From Paraburkholderia tropica (lineage in GTDB: Bacteria; Pseudomonadota; Gammaproteobacteria; Burkholderiales; Burkholderiaceae), in NCBI RefSeq assembly GCF_900109265.1, contig NZ_FNZM01000025.1:38043-102042 (forward strand): DNA of 64,000 nucleotides. The letters are read 5' to 3'. This document shows, one piece after another, positions 34,851 through 42,399 of this stretch. The notes under the pieces were generated by a model that did no database searches, was not told the origin of the DNA, and worked only from the letters and a program-made list of their open reading frames with translations. Both the position numbers and the translations under genes were made by a program. Position 1 is the stretch's first letter. Each line of letters starts with the position of its first letter.

Positions 34851-35507
34851 ATGACAACCTCCACGCTCGCGCCTTCGCGCCCCGCTGCCGACGCTGCACA
34901 CGAACCGGCGCACGACGCGTCGCACGACGTCCGCGCCAATGCTGCACTCGACGTGCTGCTCTCGCGCCGCTCGCACTGGCCGCTCGCCGAACCCGCTCCG
35001 CGCGACGCCGAGCTGGATCTGATCTTCGAGGCCGCCATGCGCGCACCCGATCACGGCAAGTTGCGCCCGTGGCGCTTCGTCGTCGTGCGCGGCGAAGCCC
35101 GTGGCGCACTGGGCGACTTGCTTGTCGATATCGCGGCCTCGCGCACGCCTGAGTCGCCGCGCGAAGCGCACGCGCATCGTCGGCAAAGGGCATTTGCCGC
35201 GCCGCTCGTGATTGCGCTCGCGGCCGCGATCTCGCACGACACCGGCATTCCCGAAGTGGAACAGGTGCTCGCGCTCGGCGCCGCGACAATGAACATGCTC
35301 AACGCGATTCACGCATTGGGTTACGGCGGATTCTGGGCGACCGGCGCGGACAGCTACGACACACGCATGCACGACGCGCTCGGCTTCGCGGAAAACGAGC
35401 AGGTGCTCGGATTCCTGTTCGTCGGCACGCCGCCCGCCTCATCCGCCGACAAACCGCGCCCGCCAGGCGCCGACTATGTGCGCGAGTGGTTCGGCACCTC
35501 GCAATAG
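34851..35507 (+). CDS. Nitroreductase-family NAD(P)H-dependent FMN oxidoreductase (YdjA-like)
   Basis: 218 aa. The fold is recognisable from VLLSRRSHWPLAEPAP, EAAMRAPDHGKLRPWRFVVV (FMN-binding SRRS and AP-HG-L-PWRF elements) and the C-terminal LNAIHALGYGGFWATG with GFLFVGTP. It resembles compact YdjA-type nitroreductases, which use FMN and NAD(P)H. The N-terminal 25 residues are rich in Ala/His/Asp and poorly conserved in type. It is divergent from the MbtH-led operon and has a Fur-like site upstream, so it may act in the siderophore pathway or in ferric-siderophore reduction; that link is inference. Confidence 0.85.
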   Translation: MTTSTLAPSRPAADAAHEPAHDASHDVRANAALDVLLSRRSHWPLAEPAPRDAELDLIFEAAMRAPDHGKLRPWRFVVVRGEARGALGDLLVDIAASRTPESPREAHAHRRQRAFAAPLVIALAAAISHDTGIPEVEQVLALGAATMNMLNAIHALGYGGFWATGADSYDTRMHDALGFAENEQVLGFLFVGTPPASSADKPRPPGADYVREWFGTSQ

Positions 35508-35578
35508 GCGTTGCGCCGCGCCAGTCACCCAAGCCGGCGCGCCAGCAAGCGCCGCGATTTCAACGACAAGGAGGCAGC

Positions 35579-36313
35579 GTGCAAGACACGACGCATGCGG
35601 GAGCCGCGCGCGGTTTCCACTCGTCACACCCTATCTATGCAACACCCGGCATCGAGTTCATTCCGCACCGTTCGGGCCTGCACACACGCAAGGAACACGC
35701 ACTGCCGCGTAGCGGCGAACTGATGATCTGGCGACTCGCTGCAAGCTGGGATTATCTGAATCGCGAAGAAGCGGCGCTGTGGTTGTCGCGCGAGGAAACG
35801 GCACGGCTGCGCCATCATCGCAATCCCGCCTTTGCGCGGCGCTACGCCATCGCGCGCGTCTCGTTGCGCCGCATTCTCGGCGATGCGCTCGACAAGTCGC
35901 CCGAATCCGTCGCCCTTTCCGACGATGCGCACGGCCAGCCGGTCCTCGACGAATCGGGCTGCCCCTCGCCGCTTTCGCTGCGCATCGCCTTCGCGGGCAT
36001 CTGGATCACGCTCGCGATGAGCGCCGACGCATTCGGCCTGGAAACCCTGCTGCCGGATACCGCGCGCCCGGACACCGATATGAGCCTCGCGAGCGCGCGC
36101 GCCGCCTGTGCATCGCAATTGCTGGCACAGCCTGTCGATTATGTCGAAGCGTTGTGCGCGCATCGCGTCGGCGCGATGTCGCTGATGCACGACGACGCGA
36201 ACGCCATCCGCGTGATCGATCTGCCGATGCCCGGCAATATCAGCGCCGCCATCGCCACGCCGATTTCGACCTCGACGCTACATGCGTTTGGCTGGTTGAG
36301 CCGGAGCTTTTGA
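35579..36313 (+). CDS. Degenerate 4'-phosphopantetheinyl transferase-superfamily protein
   Basis: 244 aa from a GTG with AAGGAGG just upstream. The N-terminal half resembles Sfp-type enzymes: LSREETARLRHHRNPAFARR, YAIARVSLRRILG and the P1-like GQPVL. The C-terminal DLPMPGNISAAIATP is also typical. Key parts are altered: the FNLSHS segment reads LSLRIAF, the Mg-binding GIDIE reads FGLET, and no WxxKEA motif is present. It may be an inactive or specialised descendant of the PPTase expected beside NRPS genes. A functional PPTase elsewhere in the genome would then be needed to prime the carriers. The stop is 28 nt before the convergent porin gene ends. Confidence 0.6.
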   Translation: MQDTTHAGAARGFHSSHPIYATPGIEFIPHRSGLHTRKEHALPRSGELMIWRLAASWDYLNREEAALWLSREETARLRHHRNPAFARRYAIARVSLRRILGDALDKSPESVALSDDAHGQPVLDESGCPSPLSLRIAFAGIWITLAMSADAFGLETLLPDTARPDTDMSLASARAACASQLLAQPVDYVEALCAHRVGAMSLMHDDANAIRVIDLPMPGNISAAIATPISTSTLHAFGWLSRSF

Positions 36314-36340
36314 GCGCGCGTATCCGCGCAATCGGTGCGG

Positions 36341-37372
36341 CTAGAACAGCACGTCGAGACCCACGGTCACGGCCGTCTGGCTCGACGCACCGGCGGGGTT
36401 GAGCGTGCTGACAACCGCGTGCCGGTAAGACGTGTAGTCGACTTCGGTATAGAGCGTCGTGCGCTTGGAAAGCAGATACGCGAGCGACATGATCGCGAGC
36501 CCCCGGCGGCCGGCCTTGTCGGTCGATACGGTGGTCTGGTAATAGCCGCCGCCGAGAATCAGATAGGGTTGGATATTCCACGAAAACCCGCCGAACGCGT
36601 TATTCGTCACCTGGTGCGGCGCGGCCGGATTCTGGAGATCCTCCGACATGAAGCCGCCCGAGAGCCTGACCGGACCGATGCTATAAGCCGCGCCCGCCAT
36701 GTAATAGCTGTCACCGATATAGGTCGTGCCGGTGAGAATGTTGCGATGCCCGTACACGCCGCCTATGCTCGCCGGTCCCATGCTGTAGCTCACGCCGACC
36801 GAGCGCGTCGCGCCGCTGCTGAAATTGCCCGCCACGCCGCCAAACGAATTGTCCACCTCGAACAACAAAGGCCCGAAGTCGTTCTTGTACTTGACGGAGT
36901 TGTTGTTGCGCGTGCCGTCCGATGCCTGGGTGAGCGGCAGAATCGGCGTGTAGTGAAAACCAAATGGATCGTAAATGCTGATGATGTCGTGCGCGATCGT
37001 GTATTGCCGCCCGAAATCGAGCGAGCCGTATTTGCGATTGCCGATGCCGACAAACGACTGGCGGTTGAACAAGGTATTGGTGGTGTTGTCCAGTTGCCCG
37101 TTGCCGAGATTGAAGCCGCTTTCCAGACGGAAGTGCGCATTCCATCCGTCGCCCAGGTCTTCCTTTCCAAGAAAGCCCAGTTTGTTGGAACTGTAGTAAC
37201 CATTCGAATTCATGGTCACCACAGTGCCTCCTCCTTTGACCGCGTTGGTCTGGTAACGAACGCCGCCGTCTGCCGTGCCGTAGATCTGAACGCTGCTTTG
37301 CGACCAGGCCGGCGACGCGCCGGCTGCGAGTGACAGTCCAACGCCAATGCTTCTCCACGCGAGTGCTTTCAT
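36341..37372 (-). CDS. Gram-negative general porin (OmpC/Omp32-type)
   Basis: 343-aa outer-membrane trimeric porin. The signal peptide (MKALAWRSIGVGLSLAAGASPAWS) is followed by SSVQIYGTADGGVRYQTN, then the barrel motifs SNKLGFLGKEDLGDGWNAHF, the NRQSFVGIGNRKYGSLDFGR hairpin, and a C-terminal Phe (GLDVLF). It lets small anionic solutes cross the outer membrane. It lies downstream of and parallel to a DctA-type symporter, a decarboxylase-like gene and an amidohydrolase gene, so it may admit the organic acid handled by that group. The start at 37372 was chosen because it gives a clean signal peptide. Confidence 0.93.
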   Translation of the reverse strand: MKALAWRSIGVGLSLAAGASPAWSQSSVQIYGTADGGVRYQTNAVKGGGTVVTMNSNGYYSSNKLGFLGKEDLGDGWNAHFRLESGFNLGNGQLDNTTNTLFNRQSFVGIGNRKYGSLDFGRQYTIAHDIISIYDPFGFHYTPILPLTQASDGTRNNNSVKYKNDFGPLLFEVDNSFGGVAGNFSSGATRSVGVSYSMGPASIGGVYGHRNILTGTTYIGDSYYMAGAAYSIGPVRLSGGFMSEDLQNPAAPHQVTNNAFGGFSWNIQPYLILGGGYYQTTVSTDKAGRRGLAIMSLAYLLSKRTTLYTEVDYTSYRHAVVSTLNPAGASSQTAVTVGLDVLF

Positions 37373-37537
37373 GCCATGTCTCCGTCTATGTATTTTATTT
37401 TTATCGTGCGGAGGAAACGACAACCTCCAGACGATATGCATGCCTAACTAGTTGAATGAAACTCCTTGATATGCGCTTGCTTCCTTGCACTGGCGGAACC
37501 GCTCCATCGGTTCCGCCAGTGCCGCGACGCCGTGCGG

Positions 37538-38896
37538 CTAGTTGCCGGCGTGGCCGCTATGAGTCTGATTGAGACGCGCCGACGCAACCGGCGCGGGTTT
37601 GAATCCCGACTTCAACTCGCGGCGCAGCGCCACGCGGTCCAGCGCCTTTTCCCAGTTCGCCACCACGATGGTCGCCACGGTATTGCCGACGATGTTGGTG
37701 AACACGAAGCCGCTCGACAACGCCTTGTGAATGCCGAGTATCAACGCGATCGATTCGACCGGAATGGTGTTCGATGCGGCCAGCGTGGCGGCCAGCACGG
37801 CGATCGCCGCGCCGGAAACGCCCGCCGCACCCTTCGACGTCAGCAGCAGAACGGCAAGCAGCACCAGTTGATCGTGCCAGCTCATCGGCGTGTTGGTGGC
37901 CTGCGCGAGAAATACCGCCGCTGCGGCGAAATAAAGGCAGGTGCCGTCGTGATTGAATGTGTAGGCCGTCGGCAACACGAGACCGACCACCGACTTCTCG
38001 CAACCCAGTCGTTCGAGTTTGTCGATCAATTGCGGAAACACCGTCTCCGACGAACTGGTGCCGATCACGAGCAACAACTCCGCGCCGATGTAGCGCATCA
38101 GACGCAGCAGACTGAAACCATTGACCTTCGCGATCGGCCAGAGAATCAGCAGAATGAACAGCGCACAGGTCAGATAAAACTCCAGCAGCAGTTTGCCGAG
38201 CGACATGAGCGTACCGAAGCCGAATTTGCTGACCGTAAAGGCAATCGCGCCGAACGCGGCAAGCGGCGCGATCTTCATCGTCAGGCCGATGATCCAGAAC
38301 AGCGCGCCGGACACGGACTCGATCAGATTCAACGCCGGTTGCGCACGCTCGCCGATTGCTGCAAGACCGAACGCGAACAGCACCGAAAAGAACAGCACCT
38401 GCAACACATCGCCGCCCGCGAAGGCGCTAATCGCCGTGTGCGGAATCACGTTGAGCAGGAACTCGCTCGTCGTCACGACATGATGCGCCTTCGCGACATA
38501 GCTATCGACCGCAGCCGAATGCATGCCATGAAGATCGACATTCATGCCGACACCCGGTTTGAGCACATTGACGACGACAAGCCCCAGCACGAGCGCGAGC
38601 GACGTCACGACTTCAAAATAAACGAGCGCCTTGATGGCGACCCGCCCCACTTTCTTGAAGTCGTTGACGCCCGCAATTCCGCTGCAGACAGTGCAAAAGA
38701 TGATGGGACCGATCAGCATCTGGATAATGCGAATGAACGCATCGCCGAGCGGTTGCAGATTGATGCCGAACTTCGGGAAGAAATAGCCCGTGGCGGTACC
38801 CAACGCCATGCCGGCCAGCACCTGGAGCGACAAGTCGCGATAGAACGGACGGCGACCTCTCGGTGGCGAAGCGGTGCCTTTGCCTGGCAGAGCCAT
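37538..38896 (-). CDS. dctA: DctA-type dicarboxylate/amino acid:cation symporter
   Basis: 452-aa inner-membrane carrier of the DAACS family. It shows LSLQVLAGMALGTATGYFFP, FIRIIQMLIGPIIFCTVCSGI, the Ser-rich hairpin IGTSSSETVFPQLI and the substrate-binding TAYTFNHDGTCLYFAAAAVF with TSKGAAGVSGAA and NIVGNTVATIVVANW. Family members import C4-dicarboxylates with protons or Na+. CAAGGAGATATC precedes the ATG. Here it stands between a 4,5-dihydroxyphthalate-decarboxylase-like gene and a porin, so the physiological substrate could be an aromatic or other carboxylate rather than succinate. The symbol reflects the family, not a proven substrate. Confidence 0.88.
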   Translation of the reverse strand: MALPGKGTASPPRGRRPFYRDLSLQVLAGMALGTATGYFFPKFGINLQPLGDAFIRIIQMLIGPIIFCTVCSGIAGVNDFKKVGRVAIKALVYFEVVTSLALVLGLVVVNVLKPGVGMNVDLHGMHSAAVDSYVAKAHHVVTTSEFLLNVIPHTAISAFAGGDVLQVLFFSVLFAFGLAAIGERAQPALNLIESVSGALFWIIGLTMKIAPLAAFGAIAFTVSKFGFGTLMSLGKLLLEFYLTCALFILLILWPIAKVNGFSLLRLMRYIGAELLLVIGTSSSETVFPQLIDKLERLGCEKSVVGLVLPTAYTFNHDGTCLYFAAAAVFLAQATNTPMSWHDQLVLLAVLLLTSKGAAGVSGAAIAVLAATLAASNTIPVESIALILGIHKALSSGFVFTNIVGNTVATIVVANWEKALDRVALRRELKSGFKPAPVASARLNQTHSGHAGN

Positions 38897-38964
38897 GATA
38901 TCTCCTTGAAAAACAGCGGCGAATTCAGATTCGCTCGAACGCGGGTCACGCGAAAGCCAATCCT

Positions 38965-39876
38965 TCAGCTTCCGGATTCGCCCAGGATGCGCAAACTATC
39001 CGCGAAGATTTCATCGACGCTCAGCTTGCGCGGTAATAACTTCTGCTGCTCGCAATACTGGATCGTCTCTTCGAGCGGCCCGCGCAGCGCGTCATAACCG
39101 AACAGCAGTTTGTCGGGCGCGCCGGCGTTCTGCGCGGCGACCGAGTCCTTGCCGCGTTTGAGCAAATCGTACACGGCACGCACCGCCAGCGGATGCGTCC
39201 TGGCGAGATCTTCCGTCACGACGACCACGTGATTGATCGGCACATAGCCGTGCCGTGCATACCATTCGCGGTCGGCTGCGGCGGCGTTGTCGATCAGCGG
39301 CGTGAAGTCCGGATCGTCGGGCAGATCATTACCGAGAATGGCGGCGTCGATTTCTCCCGAACGCAACATCGATAAAAGCTGTTTGCCCGGCTCGGCATGG
39401 CTGACGAAAGGCGGCTCGGCGTATTCCTCCAGATGGCCCCGATCGAGCGTCACCCAATCGATCTGTTCGAGCGGCACGCCATAGGTTTCGCCGAGGATCG
39501 CCCGCACCCACATGCCGGTGGTTTGCGAGTACGCACGCACGCCAATGCGCTTGCCCGCCAATGCGTCGAGCGTGGGCTTGGGACGCGCGGTGCTGCAGAT
39601 GATGCAGCCTTGCTGGAAACGCGCAGCCACCACGGCAGGCAACAGGATCAGCGGCTTGCCATAGGCCTTCGCCTGCAGATATGTGACGATGGCCAGTTCG
39701 CTGACGTCGAATGCCTGACGACGCGCCATCGGCGCGAACGCGTTGTGAATGGGCTCGATTTCGTCGAATACGAGTTCGACAGACGGGTCAGTCAGATCGC
39801 CGGCTTTGAGCGCGCGCGTGTGCGCATAGGACTTCAGCGCGACCTTCAATCGCAAAGGTTGGGTTGGGCGGTTCAC
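38965..39876 (-). CDS. 4,5-dihydroxyphthalate decarboxylase-like protein (periplasmic-binding-protein fold)
   Basis: 303 aa with a GTG start. The sequence LRLKVALKSYAHTRALKAGD, FDVSELAIVTYLQAKAYGKP, LAGKRIGVRAYSQTTGMWVR and the late GEIDAAILGND are characteristic of the family named for phthalate-pathway decarboxylases (Pht5/OphC). That family is related to NMT1/THI5-type binding proteins but has no signal peptide here. It may decarboxylate a dihydroxylated aromatic acid. It lies 30 nt after the amidohydrolase gene and 68 nt before dctA in the same orientation. Many family members have no tested activity, so the substrate is open. Confidence 0.78.
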   Translation of the reverse strand: MNRPTQPLRLKVALKSYAHTRALKAGDLTDPSVELVFDEIEPIHNAFAPMARRQAFDVSELAIVTYLQAKAYGKPLILLPAVVAARFQQGCIICSTARPKPTLDALAGKRIGVRAYSQTTGMWVRAILGETYGVPLEQIDWVTLDRGHLEEYAEPPFVSHAEPGKQLLSMLRSGEIDAAILGNDLPDDPDFTPLIDNAAAADREWYARHGYVPINHVVVVTEDLARTHPLAVRAVYDLLKRGKDSVAAQNAGAPDKLLFGYDALRGPLEETIQYCEQQKLLPRKLSVDEIFADSLRILGESGS

Positions 39877-39906
39877 GTTCAGGATTTCACTTTGCAGGGT
39901 GCAGGT

Positions 39907-40758
39907 TCACGCGGCGAGCGACGGATACACCGCACGCGCCGTTCCGCTGAAAATCGCCTGTTGCGCTTCGGTCGGCAACATCGACAGGCTCTCGCGCGCT
40001 TCCGTCAGCAATTGCGACAGTGCGCCTTCGGCCGCGGGGAAATTCGATCCCCACGCAATACGCTTTGCGCCGAACGCATCGAGCACGCGCGGGAAAAACT
40101 GCGCCGGCGTCGAGGCGCCTTGCGCGGCGGCGGCGATCGTGCGATTGGTCAGCTTCAGATACACGCCCTGATGCGACGCGAGGCTGAACAGCGGCGCCGC
40201 CGCTTCATAAGGCGGCCCGCCGGCGAGTTCCGGACGCGCCAGATGGTCGAGCAGCACGCGGATATCCGGAAAGCGCGCGAGCATGTTCAGCAGCGCGGGA
40301 ATACCCTGCGCCGTCATCTGCAGGCAGATCGACACGCCATGGCGCTGCGCATAGTCCCACACCGGATACGAACGTTCGTCATCGAGCCAGCCCGCTTGCC
40401 CCGGCATCGTGCTGCCGGTCGTGAACAGGCGCAGACCCGAGAGACCGGCGTCGAGCCAGCGCTGCATTTGCGTGACAGCATCGCTTGCCAGCACATCGAT
40501 CGAGAACACGCCGGCAAAACGATCCGGGTGCGCGCGCACCGCATCCACGACATAACTATTGTCGTTTCCGTAGACGGTCGACGCCTGCACGACCACGGCG
40601 CGGTCGATCCCCGCCTCATCCATCGATGCGAGCAGACCTTCGTAATCGACCGGTCGTTTGGCGGACCACTCCGATTGATGGCCACCCACCGGCGCGAGCG
40701 GATAACGTTGCGTATCAGGCGAAATTGCGTGTGTATGCGTGTCGATCACGACGGACAT
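39907..40758 (-). CDS. Amidohydrolase-2 family TIM-barrel metal hydrolase
   Basis: 283 aa. DTHTHAISPDTQRYPL supplies the metal-binding HxH of strand 1. RAVVVQASTVYGNDNSYV, VLLDHLARPE (barrel His) and RIAWGSNFPA (Asp replaced by Asn in the usual GSD/GTD position) complete the PF04909 pattern. Family members hydrolyse lactones such as 2-pyrone-4,6-dicarboxylate or decarboxylate aromatic acids. It is first in a minus-strand group with the decarboxylase-like, dctA and porin genes and is divergent from the tandem-HTH LysR gene. The Asn in the last strand is worth noting because that position normally carries a catalytic Asp. Confidence 0.82.
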   Translation of the reverse strand: MSVVIDTHTHAISPDTQRYPLAPVGGHQSEWSAKRPVDYEGLLASMDEAGIDRAVVVQASTVYGNDNSYVVDAVRAHPDRFAGVFSIDVLASDAVTQMQRWLDAGLSGLRLFTTGSTMPGQAGWLDDERSYPVWDYAQRHGVSICLQMTAQGIPALLNMLARFPDIRVLLDHLARPELAGGPPYEAAAPLFSLASHQGVYLKLTNRTIAAAAQGASTPAQFFPRVLDAFGAKRIAWGSNFPAAEGALSQLLTEARESLSMLPTEAQQAIFSGTARAVYPSLAA

Positions 40759-40798
40759 GAAGGTGCTCCTGGCTGAAAATGTCCTGCTGAATTGAACG

Positions 40799-40866
40799 TT
40801 ACTGTAAGTGAGATGCCGCGCCAGGACTCAATACGAAGTGAGCCGCAGGCCATCAATTTACGTTAA
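40799..40866. promoter_or_regulatory. Candidate operators for the divergent LysR regulator
   Basis: Two related AT-rich elements in the 143-bp divergent gap: the palindrome TTACTGTAA at 40799-40807 and TTTACGTTAA at 40857-40866, about 58 nt apart. Paired sites of this kind are usual for LysR-type regulators, and this one has two DNA-binding domains. Binding is inferred. Confidence 0.4.
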
Positions 40867-40901
40867 GCTCAGGGTTTTCTCCTGGTCATGCTGGAGGCTC
40901 G

Positions 40902-42140
40902 ATGCAGGTCGATGGACACACATCGCCAGACGATGATCTGGCGCGATTAAGGCGTCTCTTTCTCTTCGACGCGGTGTGCGAAGCGGGCGGAATCGGGCAG
41001 GCCGCCATTCACGCCGGCCGCACGCAGCCGGCCGTGAGCATGGCGATCAACAAACTCGAAGCGAGTTTTGATTGCCAGTTGTTCGAGCGGGGATTCGGCG
41101 GCAGTGAATTGACGGGCGACGGGATCATCGTGCAGCGGCGCGTGCGGCGCATGCTCGATCAGATGGAGCGCGCGGTGGTCGTGCTCACCGGTCAGTCGGC
41201 GGCGAATGCGGCCAAGATTTGCCGGCGCCTGACCGATGCGCAGGTGCGCTGCCACATGGCGATTGCCGAGGGCGGGTCCGCCGCCGAGGCCGCGTTGTCG
41301 CTGGGCATCTCCCAGCCCGCGGTGCATCGGGCGGCGCGGCAGCTTGAGCAGAACGTCGGAGTGTCGCTTTATCGCCGCCGCGTTCATAACGTGTCGGCGA
41401 ACCCCGCCGGCACCGAGTTCGCGCGCTGTTTGAGCCTCGCGCTCTATGAAATCACCCAGGCGGTCGATGAACTCGCCTACGCGCGCGGGCAACTCACCGG
41501 CAAGGTGTCGATCGGCGTGCTGCCCTTGCTGCCGCCGCGCCTCGTCGCGCGCGCCATTCAACGGCTGCGCCAACGCTATCCCGCGTCGCGCGTCACCGTC
41601 GAGGAGGGGTCTCATGCGCATCTGCTCCGCGAGTTGCGCAGCGGCGGGATCGATTTCCTCGTTGGCGGACTGCGCGAGCCGCGTCTCACCGGCCTGGTCC
41701 ACGAAACGGAATTGTTTGCCGATCCTTACGTCGTGGCCGTGCGCAAAGGGCACGCGCTGGCAAAGCGTAAATCCGTGGTCCTCGCGGATCTGGCGGACCA
41801 TGACTGGGTCATGCCGCAACACAACGTGCCGCGCCGCGCGGTGATCGATTCGATATTCGCGCGCTTGCCGGTCAAGCCGCCGTTGGTCGTGGAAACCAGT
41901 TCGCTCGCGATGATGCTGGCGATGCTCATGGAAAGCGATTGCCTGACCCTGCTGTCGCGCGCGCAGATTCGCGATGCGTATCCGGGGCGCGAACTCGTCG
42001 CCCTGAATCTGGAATTGCCCGGTGCGAGCCGCGCGGTTGGATACACGGTGCGGACCGACTGGCTCGGCACCGCGTTCCAGCAGACTTTTCTCGAACTGCT
42101 GTGTGAGGAGAGTGCGATGGAGTCCCAGAACGGGACGTGA
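40902..42140 (+). CDS. LysR-type regulator with two tandem N-terminal HTH domains
   Basis: 412 aa, about 100 longer than a normal LysR protein. The first winged HTH is at residues 17-77 (DAVCEAGGIGQAAIHAGRTQ, PAVSMAINKLEASFDCQLFE), the second at 113-172 (MAIAEGGSAAEAALSLGISQ, PAVHRAARQLEQNVGVSLYR). The effector-binding domain follows from about 200 (GKVSIGVLPLLPPRLVARAI). Both HTHs keep the LysR pattern, so this is a duplication and not a chance extension. It is divergent from the amidohydrolase/decarboxylase/dctA/porin group and presumably controls it in response to a pathway intermediate. Tandem-HTH LysR proteins occur in other proteobacteria but are uncommon. Confidence 0.9.
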   Translation: MQVDGHTSPDDDLARLRRLFLFDAVCEAGGIGQAAIHAGRTQPAVSMAINKLEASFDCQLFERGFGGSELTGDGIIVQRRVRRMLDQMERAVVVLTGQSAANAAKICRRLTDAQVRCHMAIAEGGSAAEAALSLGISQPAVHRAARQLEQNVGVSLYRRRVHNVSANPAGTEFARCLSLALYEITQAVDELAYARGQLTGKVSIGVLPLLPPRLVARAIQRLRQRYPASRVTVEEGSHAHLLRELRSGGIDFLVGGLREPRLTGLVHETELFADPYVVAVRKGHALAKRKSVVLADLADHDWVMPQHNVPRRAVIDSIFARLPVKPPLVVETSSLAMMLAMLMESDCLTLLSRAQIRDAYPGRELVALNLELPGASRAVGYTVRTDWLGTAFQQTFLELLCEESAMESQNGT

Positions 42141-42159
42141 CGCGGAGGTGAGAAAGCCA

Positions 42160-42327
42160 ATGCGGCGCGATCTGTGGGCGAGCATGATGCTCGAAGACCC
42201 TGATGAGTTTTGCCGGATCGTCGCCGACATGGCGGGACGCATCAACGAGGCATCGCTATCCGCATCGCGCTGCCAGGCACCGCACCAATCCGCCATCCCC
42301 CATAAGCATCGAACAATAACTTCGTAA
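42160..42327 (+). CDS. Possible small protein, 55 aa, downstream of the LysR gene
   Basis: Short frame MRRDLWASMMLEDPDEF... that starts 19 nt after the LysR stop codon. GGAGGTGAG lies 8 nt before its ATG, a good ribosome binding site, which is the main reason for listing it. The N-terminal 30 residues look amphipathic/acidic, and the C-terminal half is His/Ser-rich without recognisable motif. No family is recognised. It could be a small accessory of the regulator or a chance frame. Confidence 0.35.
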   Translation: MRRDLWASMMLEDPDEFCRIVADMAGRINEASLSASRCQAPHQSAIPHKHRTITS

Positions 42328-42399
42328 GCGCGGCGGCAAAACGCATTATGGTGAGAGACCGTGCGCGACGTCCGCGCGCGTTTTCTCCGTTCCGATTCC

